From: Verrucomicrobiia bacterium
GTDB lineage: Bacteria > Verrucomicrobiota > Verrucomicrobiia > Limisphaerales > UBA9464
NCBI GenBank assembly: GCA_019634635.1
Contig: JAHCBB010000001.1
Location: forward strand, 248,001 to 312,000
Direction: 5' to 3'
Length of the DNA stretch: 64,000 nucleotides
The notes below the pieces were generated by a model. The model saw nothing but the letters and a program-made list of their open reading frames with translations, was not told where the DNA came from and did no database searches. Shown piece after piece: positions 21,678 to 30,097 of the stretch. Position numbers and translations under genes: made by a program. Each line of letters begins with the position of its first letter. Position 1 is the stretch's first letter.

Positions 21678-22757
21678 GTGTATATGCAGTCTCAGCGCAT
21701 GGCTCGGCCATTGCGGGTGAATCTTGCCGGATCCTGGAGTCACGTGGTGAGCCGGGGCAACGGCGGGGAGGTGCTGTTCCGTGACGACACGGACCGCAGA
21801 CGCTTTCTGGGGCTGGTATCGGAACTTCCCGAGCGCTTCTCGCTGGAGGTGCATGCCTTCGTGCTGATGAACAACCACTACCACCTGCTGCTCCGGTGCC
21901 GGGAAGCAAATCTGAGCGAGGCGATCCGCTGGCTGCAGGTCAGCTATGCGGGACGATTCAACTGGGCCCATCGGCGGCGGGGCCATGTGTTTCAGGGGCG
22001 GTTCAAGTCGGTGCTCCTGCTGGAGGAAAGGGCCTTGGACGAGGTGGGGCGTTACGTCCACCTGAATCCGGTGCGCATCACCGGACTTGGGCTTTCCAAA
22101 CGGGACCAGCACCGGGCTCGGGTGATCGGGTGTCCGGATCCGGGCCGGGAGCTGGTGTCCCGGCGCGTGACGGTGCTGCGGGAGTACGCCTGGAGTTCCT
22201 GGAGGATGTACGCCGGTCTGGAACCCGGCGCCAAGTGGCTGTGCCGGGACCGGTTGCAGGGCGGCTGTGGAGGGCGCAGTCTGCAGGAGCAGCGGCGTTC
22301 CCTGCGGGCGTACACCGAGGCGCCAATTCGACAGGGTGATCTGGACAGTCCCTGGGATCGGTTGGTTGGCGGCCTGGTGTTGGGTGAAGCGTTGGCGGCG
22401 CAGCGGATTTTGAGGGGATTGCGATCCAACCGGACGGAACAGACCCCGGTTCGGCAGCTGGCACGGTCGTCCCGGCCGGCCTGGAAGGATCTGGTGTCGG
22501 CGACGGAAGATCTGTTGGGACGCCGCTGGTTGGAGATCACGACCCGGCACGGAGACTGGGGCCGGAATGGCCTGATGGCGGTGGCGACGCGTCATCTGGG
22601 GTGGCGACTGGTGGAGGTGGTCCGGGAAATCCCGGGCCTGGGCTACGGCGCGGCGGCCCAGGGGATCCGACGATTCTGGATGCAGCTCCCGCAGAACCCC
22701 GAGAAGGCGGAGTTTCGCAAAGGCTTGCTGGCGAGAATGTCAACTGTAAAGATCTGA
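21678..22757 (+). CDS. REP-associated tyrosine transposase (Y1/HUH family)
   Basis: RAYT proteins are single-strand HUH nucleases that recognise palindromic ends and move short repeats. In this 359-residue protein the metal-binding motif reads MNNHYHLLL (H67-Y-H69) and the catalytic tyrosine is Y90 in LQVSYAGRFN, followed by GHVFQGRFKS. The C-terminal half (RYVHLNPVR, then a basic DNA-binding-like region to residue 359) is typical of the longer RAYT subgroup. The start at 21678 lies just inside the left inverted repeat, as expected. All key residues are present, so the enzyme could be active. The stop lies inside the right inverted repeat. Confidence 0.92.
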   Translation: MYMQSQRMARPLRVNLAGSWSHVVSRGNGGEVLFRDDTDRRRFLGLVSELPERFSLEVHAFVLMNNHYHLLLRCREANLSEAIRWLQVSYAGRFNWAHRRRGHVFQGRFKSVLLLEERALDEVGRYVHLNPVRITGLGLSKRDQHRARVIGCPDPGRELVSRRVTVLREYAWSSWRMYAGLEPGAKWLCRDRLQGGCGGRSLQEQRRSLRAYTEAPIRQGDLDSPWDRLVGGLVLGEALAAQRILRGLRSNRTEQTPVRQLARSSRPAWKDLVSATEDLLGRRWLEITTRHGDWGRNGLMAVATRHLGWRLVEVVREIPGLGYGAAAQGIRRFWMQLPQNPEKAEFRKGLLARMSTVKI

Positions 22758-22765
22758 CCCCATTG
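22738..22765 (-). repeat. Right inverted repeat of RAYT copy B
   Basis: Reverse complement of the left end with four mismatches. It is identical at 30060-30087 in copy C. The transposase stop codon lies inside it. Confidence 0.88.
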
Positions 22766-22766
22766 T

Positions 22767-23028
22767 CCCCCCCCCGCGTGGGGATGGTCCGCATGATCCT
22801 GTGCGATGCCGTTGCAGCTGTAAGTTCTCCCCACCCGCGTGGGGATGGTCCGCCAGGCGCTTGGAGCCGCGTTCAGAAACCCCTGTTCTCCCCACCCGCG
22901 TGGGGATGGTCCGACGGCTGAAATGGGATCCATTGCCGGATGCTGGTTCTCCCCACCCGCGTGGGGATGGTCCGCCGGAGCGCCTCGCGCTTCGACGCTG
23001 CCATTTGTTCTCCCCACCCGCGTGGGGA
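22767..23028 (+). CRISPR. CRISPR array, type I-E-like, five repeats and four spacers
   Basis: Repeats are 29 bases with a strong palindrome (CCCCACCCGCGTGGGG) and end GGTCCG. Perfect copies lie at 22824-22852, 22885-22913 and 22946-22974. The first copy is complete only from about 22776 to 22791, its left half being replaced by the C-run of the RAYT end. The last copy (23007-23028) loses its final seven bases. The four spacers (22792-22823, 22853-22884, 22914-22945, 22975-23006) are each exactly 32 bases. The 29/32 geometry and the repeat form are those of type I-E. By analogy with E. coli repeats the leader should be on the left, where the transposon now sits, and the degenerate last repeat on the right agrees. 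No intact cas gene is in the window. Confidence 0.93.
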
Positions 23029-23030
23029 AC

Positions 23031-23055
23031 GGAATTTACATTTCCCTGACAAATC
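23031..23055. promoter_or_regulatory. Candidate response-regulator site upstream of the histidine kinase gene
   Basis: The 23 bases at 23032-23054 match 26030-26052, upstream of the ankyrin gene, at 18 positions; the shared core is TTCCCTGACAA with an upstream ACA. Each site contains two similar six-base half-sites (TTACAT/TGACAA here, TCACAA/TGACAA there) starting 11 bases apart. That is the spacing used by OmpR/PhoB-type regulators. Its right end is about 46 bases before the kinase start. Confidence 0.5.
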
Positions 23056-23100
23056 GGGTGCCTTAGCCGGGGAGGATCGGATACGAACTCGGCGGATCTT

Positions 23101-25347
23101 GTGGAACCCTCCCGTCCCCCTTCGCTCAACGGACAACTGGCGTTGATCCTCCTGCCGGTCCTTGGACTGGCGATCGCTGGCGTTGTGGCGTTGACCCGCG
23201 ACCGGGTCGCGGTGGAGGCGGAGGCCCGACGGACCGCCGAAACGGTTGCCCAGGATCTCGCGGTGCGCCTCAGCCGGACGCTGCCGTCCGAACTCTCCAT
23301 GATTGAGCTGGCGGGTAACCTGTGGTTGGGGGACGGGGTCATCGGACGACGTCTCCTGCCTTGGCCGGGAAGCGAGGATCCAGTTCCGGCCGGGAAACTC
23401 CCGGGCCGCCGGGTCGTTGAGGATGTCCTCGCGCGCTACCCGCTGCCGGCCTGGGAGTTTCTCCCAATGACCATCCGATTCGATGCGGATGGACGGCTCG
23501 CCGACCCGCCGCCCACGCTGGAGGTTCCCCAGCCACCGCGATGGGTCTCGCAGATCCCGGCGGATACCGGGCAGATCTTCGGCGGCGGCTCCGAACGGAT
23601 GCCGGACCTCGAAATACTGGCATCCCGGCTCGATGACCCGGACTTCTCAGCACTGATTCGCTGCGAGCGGGAGCTGTCCCGCGCGCGAACGGCATCAGCA
23701 TCGGAGAGGATCCAGCGCCTGCTTGCAGTGGGAGTCAGGGCGGTTCAGGAGGCGGTGGTTACTGCCACCGGAACCCCGCTGGCCGTCAGCGTGTTCGTCG
23801 AGGCGCGCGGCGTGGATCCGGAGGCGTCACTGGATGCCGACTGGTTCTCCCTGGTCCAGGGGCTGGTGCTGACCCAGCCGTCGTTTTTCTCCCCGTGGGT
23901 GCTCGATCAGGCCCTGCAGATGACGACCAATGTCCCCTTGGCCGTCGGGCGCCGCGCAGTGTCGGAGCTGGCCGCCCGCTGGCGGAGTGACCAAAGGTTG
24001 CGAGTTTTGGCAGCACGCCTGTCTGATCGCGTCCCGTTGATGCTGGCACCGACCACGAATTTTTGGATCCAGCAGGGATCCGAGGCATGGCTGGTCGTCG
24101 TGCATCCTTCGGAGTCGGTCCTCATGACCTCATCCAACGCCGTCCGGAGTTCCATCACCAACACGGTTACTGCCGCCCGTGCGCTTCCGGAGCGAATTCT
24201 GGGTCCGGCGCTCGAACGGGCGGTGACCGTGGTTTCGATCGTGGACGGGAGGGATCGGCGAATTGCCCCATCGCTACCGGCCGGCTTGACGCTCTCCATT
24301 GACATCGAGGGCAGGCCCATCTCGGGCATTCCGGCGCGTTGGGCGGGTGTGTGGAGCAATTCGGTTCCGGTGCTGGCCATCGCCTCGGGAGAGTTTCTCC
24401 AGGAGGCGATATCCGACCAGGGGCCTTCCGACAACTGGCCCACCCGACCGCGCTTCACGGTGCGGGTGCTGTTGTCGGATGCCGCGGCGCTCTTCGCTTC
24501 CCAGCGCCGCCAGTTATGGATCTTCGGAGGCATGATTCTGTCCACCGCTGGCGTCGCTGGAATTGGGGTCTGGCAGGCCCACCGGGCCTTCCGGCGCCAG
24601 TGCGCGCTGGCGGAACAGAAATCCAATTTTGTTTCCAGCGTGTCCCATGAGCTGCGCGCCCCACTGGCCAGCATGCAGCTCCTGGCCGAGAGACTGGCCG
24701 GCGGACGGGTGCACGACGATGCCAAGCGGCGCGAATATGCCGGCTTCCTGCTGCAGGAGACGCGGCGTCTGGGCGGACTGGTGGAGAGCATTCTGAACGT
24801 CGCCCGCATGGAGCAGGGGCGTCAGCGCTATGAATTCCAGCCGATGGATGTGGTCCGGTGGCTCCGGGAAACGACGCGCCTGATGGAACCCCTCGCCGGG
24901 GAACGCGGCGTCGCCATTGTGTGCGCATCGCCCAAAGCCGGCGCAGGCACCGAAGTCTGGACCGCCACATGGGACGCCCGGGCCATCCAGCAGGCGCTGC
25001 TCAACCTGCTCGACAATGCGCTGAAGCACTCACCGCCCGGCAGCACGGTGCGCGTGGAACTGGAGCGGATTGGTCCGTCCCCTGTCCGGTTTCACCTCCG
25101 GGTCAGCGACGAGGGCCCGGGAGTCCCGGCCGAGGAACACGGGCGGATCTTTGAGCGCTTCCATCGCCGCGGTTCCGAATTGCGCCGCGAGACACAGGGG
25201 ATCGGGCTTGGACTCAGCATTGTGCGCCACATCGTCGAGGGGCACGGCGGACGCGTGTGGGTGGAGAGCGAGGTCGGGAAGGGGGCGGCCTTCCATTTGG
25301 AGATCGCGGAGCACCCACCAGGGAAGGAGCCATGGCCAGGGTCCTGA
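23101..25347 (+). CDS. Membrane sensor histidine kinase (HisKA/HATPase_c)
   Basis: A 748-residue two-component sensor. A transmembrane helix at about 12-30 and a second at about 475-495 (FGGMILSTAGVAGIGVW) enclose a periplasmic domain of some 440 residues with no family I recognise. Next come the HisKA box (VSHELRAPLASMQ, phosphorylated His) and the HATPase_c boxes: N (LLNLLDNALKHSP), G1 (DEGPGVP), F (IFERFHR) and G2 (GIGLGLSIV). The start is a GTG at 23101; no nearby ATG gives the first helix. It overlaps its response regulator by 16 bases, so the two are translationally coupled. The signal is unknown. Confidence 0.93.
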   Translation: MEPSRPPSLNGQLALILLPVLGLAIAGVVALTRDRVAVEAEARRTAETVAQDLAVRLSRTLPSELSMIELAGNLWLGDGVIGRRLLPWPGSEDPVPAGKLPGRRVVEDVLARYPLPAWEFLPMTIRFDADGRLADPPPTLEVPQPPRWVSQIPADTGQIFGGGSERMPDLEILASRLDDPDFSALIRCERELSRARTASASERIQRLLAVGVRAVQEAVVTATGTPLAVSVFVEARGVDPEASLDADWFSLVQGLVLTQPSFFSPWVLDQALQMTTNVPLAVGRRAVSELAARWRSDQRLRVLAARLSDRVPLMLAPTTNFWIQQGSEAWLVVVHPSESVLMTSSNAVRSSITNTVTAARALPERILGPALERAVTVVSIVDGRDRRIAPSLPAGLTLSIDIEGRPISGIPARWAGVWSNSVPVLAIASGEFLQEAISDQGPSDNWPTRPRFTVRVLLSDAAALFASQRRQLWIFGGMILSTAGVAGIGVWQAHRAFRRQCALAEQKSNFVSSVSHELRAPLASMQLLAERLAGGRVHDDAKRREYAGFLLQETRRLGGLVESILNVARMEQGRQRYEFQPMDVVRWLRETTRLMEPLAGERGVAIVCASPKAGAGTEVWTATWDARAIQQALLNLLDNALKHSPPGSTVRVELERIGPSPVRFHLRVSDEGPGVPAEEHGRIFERFHRRGSELRRETQGIGLGLSIVRHIVEGHGGRVWVESEVGKGAAFHLEIAEHPPGKEPWPGS

Positions 25348-26015
25348 TCATTGAGGACGAGCGGGCAATGCGGACGGTGCTGGCGGATTTGCTGGCATCG
25401 GAAGGGCATCGGGTGATCACCGCCGCGGACGGCGAACGGGGCCTGGCCCGGGCGCTGGAGGAGGATCCCGATCTCATCCTGCTCGACGTGATGATGCCGC
25501 GGCTCGACGGCTTTGCGCTGGCGTCCGAGCTGCGCCGGCTGGGCCGGGGTGCGCCGATCCTGATGCTCACCGCCAAGGGGCAGGTGGAGGACCGGGTGCG
25601 CGGTCTCGACTCCGGCGCCGACGACTATCTGGTGAAGCCGTTCAGCGGCGACGAACTGCTGGCCCGCACACGGGCCCTGTTGCGGCGACGGAGCGGCCCG
25701 CGCGGCGGAACGCAGGACCCATTGCGTCTGGGGGAGGCCACGGTGGATTTTGTGCGCATGCAGGCCCGCGGTCCCCGCGGACCGGTACATCTCACGGCCA
25801 AGGAGTTCGCCCTGCTGCGACTGCTCGCCGAGGCGGCCGGTGAACCCGTCACTCGTGAACGATTTTTGGATGTGGTCTGGGGCGTGGCCGCGTTCCCGAC
25901 CACCCGTACTGTGGACACCCATGTGGCGAGCGTGCGCTCCAAGCTGGAGCCCGACCCCGAGCATCCCCGCTTCCTCAAGACGGTTCATGGCGTGGGCTAC
26001 CGTCTGGAGTGCTGA
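25332..26015 (+). CDS. OmpR/PhoB-type response regulator
   Basis: A 227-residue regulator with a receiver domain (phospho-acceptor D52 in LLDVMMPRLDG, K102 in DYLVKPF) and a C-terminal winged helix (HLTAKEFALLRLLAE ... TRTVDTHVASVRSKLE). The start at ATG 25332 is supported by AAGGAG seven bases upstream and by the receiver N-terminus MARVLIIEDE. The frame is open further upstream, inside the kinase gene. The partner is the kinase it overlaps. The winged-helix class usually binds tandem 11-base half-sites, which fits the paired motif before the kinase gene and before the ankyrin gene 80 bases downstream. Confidence 0.95.
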   Translation: MARVLIIEDERAMRTVLADLLASEGHRVITAADGERGLARALEEDPDLILLDVMMPRLDGFALASELRRLGRGAPILMLTAKGQVEDRVRGLDSGADDYLVKPFSGDELLARTRALLRRRSGPRGGTQDPLRLGEATVDFVRMQARGPRGPVHLTAKEFALLRLLAEAAGEPVTRERFLDVVWGVAAFPTTRTVDTHVASVRSKLEPDPEHPRFLKTVHGVGYRLEC

Positions 26016-26029
26016 ATTCCACCCGACCT

Positions 26030-26053
26030 GATTTCACAATTCCCTGACAACCT
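26030..26053. promoter_or_regulatory. Second copy of the candidate response-regulator site
   Basis: Matches 23032-23054 at 18 of 23 positions and keeps the 11-base spacing of half-sites (TCACAA at 26034, TGACAA at 26045). It lies in the 79-base gap between the response regulator and the ankyrin gene, about 42 bases before that gene's ATG. Confidence 0.5.
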
Positions 26054-26094
26054 CCGATCCGCGCCGGCCAAGCTTTACCGCAACACTGAATGCC

Positions 26095-29000
26095 ATGAAG
26101 ACCTGGATCCTCCTGTTGACTGTGTTGCTCACCGCACCGTGTGCCGCTGCGGCTGACCCATTGGCCGAGGCGCTTCAGCGCGGATTGCTTGCCGAGGACG
26201 CGCGCAAGGACCTTGCCGGAGCGGCGACCGCCTACCGCGAGGCGATCGAGTTGGGCGACCGCCAGCGGACGATGGTCGCCACCGCGCTGTTTCGCCTTGC
26301 CGAGGCGGAACGCGCCCTCGGACGGACCAATGAGGCGGTCACCTGGTATCTCCGGCTGATGCGGGAGTATCCCGAGGCCACCAATCTCACGGCGCTCGCT
26401 GCCCGACGCCTGCCGGAGAGAGGTGATGGAGCGGATCGCCGGACAGCAACGCTCCACGCCGATCTGGTCCTGATGAAGGATCTCCTCCGTGGATACCGGG
26501 AGGAACGACAGCGGTTCATTGCCCTGACGAATGATCCCCTCGCGCTGGCCCTTGCGCTGAAGGCGTCCCATTCAACGCCTGGGTTGGAAGGGTTGATCGG
26601 CCGGATCAACGAGGCCGAAGTGGAGCTGGAGGCGCTGAAGATTCGCTATAAGTCGAACCACCCGACCAGGCAGGCCGCCGACGCGAAAATCGCCGAACTG
26701 CGGCGGCAGATTGCGGCCGAGAACACGGGAATTCTCAGCCGGCTCCAGGCGAGGGAAGTGGAGTTTGAAACGCTGATTGCCCGGCAGGAGGATGCGTTGG
26801 CCCGCACCACCAGCGCCACCGGATCCCCAACTCCAGGCGGTTCGTCCCTCGTCGGCGCTGAGACGCTGCTCATGGACGAGATCGCGCTCGCCGAACAGCA
26901 ACTGGAGATCGTGAAGCGGCGGCACGATGTGGGACGCGCCGACACCGAGGAAGTGCTCAAGGCGTCGCGCGAAGTGCTCTCCTTGAAGCGCCAGTTGGCG
27001 GCGATGCAAGTGCGTCCGAAGGACATCGTGGACCCGGTCGTTCCATCCTCCGGCGAACTGCCCGATGAGGAGGCCCGGGAGATCGAGCGCCTGAAGCGGC
27101 TCCTGGCCAACAGTCCGGACCTGCTCAACGCACCCCAGGGATCCGAGAACGAAACCCCGCTCCAGACCGCGGCGCGCCTCGATCAGGCGCGGGTCGTGGA
27201 ATACCTGCTCCAGGCCGGGGCGGGCATCAATGCGCTCGGCGGCAAAGGCGTTACCGCGCTGTATGCAGCCGCGGAGGCCGGTCACAAACGAATGGTGGAA
27301 CTCCTGCTGCGGGCGGGGGCCGATGTAAACGCCGGGGCCAACGGCAGGACGCCACTGCTAATCGCAGTGCCTTATGAACGAACCCAGGTCATTGAAACGC
27401 TCCTGGATGCCGGAGCCTCACCGAACATTCAGATCGGTCCCGTGGCGATGGTCCTAATGGGAGAAGCCTATGAGCGTGTATCCCCTTTTGGGTTGGCATT
27501 GCTCCGGAGGAACCTGTCGCTGGTGGAGACCATGGCACGACACGGGGCCGATTTGAACGCGCCCTGTTCCAAGGAGCAGCTCCCGTTGGGCATCGCATTG
27601 TCCCAGGGAGACTGGGACATTGCAGCTCTGCTTCTGAAACTTGGGGCAAACCCCGATGCCGATGGCGCCGGTATCTCGCCTCTGCGGTTGGCAATGGGGC
27701 AGTCGGCTTCGCCTCCACCTCGGGAACTACTGGATCAACTGCTTGCCCACGGTGCGCGGTTGGATCAGACGAGTACCCGTGGTGAAACGTTGCTGCACCT
27801 GGCCGTCCGATCTGGTTCAAGCCATGCCGTGGAGTGGCTTCTTCACCACCGTGCCTCGCCCAGCGCGCCAGATGCTGACGGTGTCACCCCGCTGATGATC
27901 GCGGTCTGGCGCCGTATTGAGGCGAACGACGAGTCGCGGCGAGTCAGGTCAGACCGCATCCTCAGCGATTTGATTGCCGCAGGGGCGGACGTGAGGTCCG
28001 CCACTCGCTTTTCCGATGATCCCCGTCCCGGTGAGGAGGTGCGGGGACCAAATACGCCTCCGAACGGACCGCCCTTGTCGTGGGTTGCCGTTTCCACGCA
28101 GACCAACCTGTTTCAGCAGTTGCTGTCCGCCGGCGCGGATCCGAACACCAGGAACAGCCGGGGCATGCCTCTCCTGTATCTCATGGCGGCATGGCTTCGC
28201 CCTGGAATGGACCCAGGATTGCGCGTTGGCGCGTTGGCCAATGCCCGGGCCTTGCTCCGGGCGGGGGCCGCGCCCGATGTGGGATTCGATGGCAGGACCC
28301 CACTTCAAATCGCCGTTCAATCCTGCCCGGAGTTGGTCAAGCTGCTGCTGGAGTTCAAGGCGGATCCGAACCGCCGGGACAACCAAGGACGAAGCCCGTT
28401 GGAACTGGTTTCCGATGCGCGCTGGGATGGCCAGGCAGGGTTGGATCGGGAGCAGCAGGAGGAAGTCCTCCGCGCGTTGCGTGCAGCAGGAGCGCGCGAC
28501 GATGCGCCGGATTTCCAGACCATCCGCCTGGTGCGACCGTCGTCCCGGTTTACCCAGATTTTGTTTCGGCGCAACGGGACCAACGATGCCAATCGCTTCA
28601 CGCTGCTGGAGGCCTTGGCGGTCCATTACGGGGTCCTGGCCGCGCCCGCGTTCCGGCCCGAACCGTCGCCGTCGGCGCGGGCACCTGTCGCCAATCGGGC
28701 GTTTCCCTCTCCCGGTTCGCTGGAGCCGGTTCCGCTCGGTAGTGCGCCCCGTTTCGGGGCGGGGTCGCTTCGGTCCCTTCCGTTTCCCGATTGGAAGCGG
28801 GTGTTGATCCGCCGACCGGATTCCGACGGCGCTCAGTGGACGGAGATTCCGGTGGATGTTGAGAAGATCTTCGCTCCGGATGGATGCGACAAAGACGTCG
28901 TTCTCCACTGGGGGGATGTGATCGAGGTGCCTGAGCGGGACCATGCCATCCGGGAACAATGGCCGCACCTCCCCGTCGAGGCCGTCAATGCGTGGAAGCA

Positions 29001-29301
29001 ATGTCTGGCGCGCGAAGTGACGGTGCATGTCCAGGGGAAGGAGACCCCGGTAACCTTGGAGCGCTTTGTGGAGCCATTGGATGCCAGACCAACGGCCGAT
29101 ACTCGCTTTACACTCACCGGGGCCCTTTCCGTGTCCGGGTTACTTCGGGCCTCTTCCGACGCGTCGCGCGTCGTCTTGCGCCGCAAGGAACCGGCGACCG
29201 GTGCGGTCGTTGAGCGCATCTTCGACTGCCGGGAACGCCAGGGAGAAGGTGCCAGCGTCTGGCTGCAGAAGGGCGACGAGATCCTCGTCCCCGAGTTGTA
29301 G
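26095..29301 (+). CDS. Exported ankyrin-repeat protein with a coiled-coil and SLBB-like C-terminus
   Basis: A 1068-residue protein with a signal peptide (MKTWILLLTVLLTAPCAAAA). Residues about 25-115 look like TPR helices (AATAYREAIELGD, EAVTWYLRLMREYP). About 130-330 is charged coiled-coil (INEAEVELEALKIRY, IALAEQQLEIVKRRH). From about 350 to 800 there are many ankyrin repeats (TALYAAAEAGHKRMVELLLRAG and similar). The C-terminal part has two segments ending in GDVIEVPE and GDEILVPE, the pattern of SLBB/polysaccharide-export domains. It probably acts in the periplasm. A shared upstream site suggests control by the adjoining two-component pair. The partner is unknown. RAYT copy C begins 18 bases after the stop. 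Confidence 0.9.
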   Translation: MKTWILLLTVLLTAPCAAAADPLAEALQRGLLAEDARKDLAGAATAYREAIELGDRQRTMVATALFRLAEAERALGRTNEAVTWYLRLMREYPEATNLTALAARRLPERGDGADRRTATLHADLVLMKDLLRGYREERQRFIALTNDPLALALALKASHSTPGLEGLIGRINEAEVELEALKIRYKSNHPTRQAADAKIAELRRQIAAENTGILSRLQAREVEFETLIARQEDALARTTSATGSPTPGGSSLVGAETLLMDEIALAEQQLEIVKRRHDVGRADTEEVLKASREVLSLKRQLAAMQVRPKDIVDPVVPSSGELPDEEAREIERLKRLLANSPDLLNAPQGSENETPLQTAARLDQARVVEYLLQAGAGINALGGKGVTALYAAAEAGHKRMVELLLRAGADVNAGANGRTPLLIAVPYERTQVIETLLDAGASPNIQIGPVAMVLMGEAYERVSPFGLALLRRNLSLVETMARHGADLNAPCSKEQLPLGIALSQGDWDIAALLLKLGANPDADGAGISPLRLAMGQSASPPPRELLDQLLAHGARLDQTSTRGETLLHLAVRSGSSHAVEWLLHHRASPSAPDADGVTPLMIAVWRRIEANDESRRVRSDRILSDLIAAGADVRSATRFSDDPRPGEEVRGPNTPPNGPPLSWVAVSTQTNLFQQLLSAGADPNTRNSRGMPLLYLMAAWLRPGMDPGLRVGALANARALLRAGAAPDVGFDGRTPLQIAVQSCPELVKLLLEFKADPNRRDNQGRSPLELVSDARWDGQAGLDREQQEEVLRALRAAGARDDAPDFQTIRLVRPSSRFTQILFRRNGTNDANRFTLLEALAVHYGVLAAPAFRPEPSPSARAPVANRAFPSPGSLEPVPLGSAPRFGAGSLRSLPFPDWKRVLIRRPDSDGAQWTEIPVDVEKIFAPDGCDKDVVLHWGDVIEVPERDHAIREQWPHLPVEAVNAWKQCLAREVTVHVQGKETPVTLERFVEPLDARPTADTRFTLTGALSVSGLLRASSDASRVVLRRKEPATGAVVERIFDCRERQGEGASVWLQKGDEILVPEL

Positions 29302-29319
29302 ACGAACGCGAACTGGGAC

Positions 29320-30087
29320 GTGGGCAATGGGGTCACCCATGCTGGAGGCGAGGGCCTTGGACGAGGTGGGGCGCTACGTCCAGCTGAATCCGGTGCGCAT
29401 CACCGGACTTGGGCTTTCCAAACGGGATCAGCAGCGGGCTCGGGTGATCGGGTGTCCGGATCCGGGCCGGGAGCTGGTGTCCCGGCGCGTGACGGTGCTG
29501 CGGGAGTACGCCTGGAGTTCCTGGAGGATGGACGCCGGTCTGGAACCCGGCGCCAAGTGGCTGTGCCGGGACCGGTTGCAGGGCGGCTGTGGAGGGCGCA
29601 GTCTGCAGGAGCAGCGGCGTTCCCTGCGGGCGTACACCGAGGCGCCAATTCGACAGGGTGATCTGGACAGTCCCTGGGATCGGTTGGTTGGCGGCCTGGT
29701 GTTGGGTGAAGCGTTGGCGGCGCAGCGGATTTTGAGGGGATTGCGATCCAACCGGACGGAACAGACCCCGGTTCGGCAGCTGGCACGGTCGTCCCGGCCG
29801 GCCTGGAAGGATCTGGTGTCGGCGACGGAAGATCTGTTGGGACGCCGCTGGTTGGAGATCACGACCCGGCACGGAGACTGGGGCCGGAATGGCCTGATGG
29901 CGGTGGCGACGCGTCATCTGGGGTGGCGACTGGTGGAGGTGGTCCGGGAAATCCCGGGCCTGGGCTACGGCGCGGCGGCCCAGGGGATCCGACGATTCTG
30001 GATGCAGCTCCCGCAGAACCCCGAGAAGGCGGAGTTTCGCAAAGGCTTGCTGGCGAGAATGTCAACTGTAAAGATCTGACCCCATTG
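29320..30087 (+). mobile_element. RAYT element copy C, 5' deleted
   Basis: The left junction (29320-29338) keeps only CAATGGGGTCA of the inverted repeat, followed by CCC. The coding part starts at ATG 29339 and matches copy B from about residue 115 to the end, 246 codons, so the HXH motif and the catalytic Tyr are missing. The right inverted repeat (30060-30087) equals that of copy B. By eye, copies B and C differ only near the start of the shared part and are the same from about 22210/29530 on. That implies recent duplication or gene conversion. A run of ten C follows, then the broken 5' end of the Cas5 fragment. Confidence 0.87.
29339..30079 (+). pseudogene. Transposase remnant of RAYT copy C
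   Basis: An open frame of 246 codons beginning MLEARALDEVGRYVQ. It keeps the RAYT C-terminal region (LNPVRITGLGLSKRD onward) but lacks the nuclease half. It may still make a DNA-binding fragment. Confidence 0.85.
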
Positions 30088-30097
30088 TCCCCCCCCC

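Larger units (their letters stand above)
21643..22765 (+). mobile_element. RAYT element copy B, complete
   Basis: A complete element of about 1.12 kb. It is bounded by imperfect 28-base inverted repeats (21643-21670 and 22738-22765, 24 of 28 positions matching, outermost CAATGGGGTCAGATCT). The right end is followed by T and a run of nine C; copy A has a matching run of eight G at its left. It carries one transposase gene. The right end abuts the first repeat of the CRISPR array, so insertion probably removed or displaced the array's leader. Confidence 0.88.

Noticed and set aside
22766..22775. C-run as a sequencing artefact
   Set aside because: The same T plus C-run follows copy C, and copy A has a matching G-run on its left, so it appears to belong to the element, although exact length may be uncertain.
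22601..23342. Several open frames across the CRISPR array on both strands
   Set aside because: They arise from the regular 61-base period of repeat plus spacer, which is not a multiple of three, and from GC content; the array explains the sequence.
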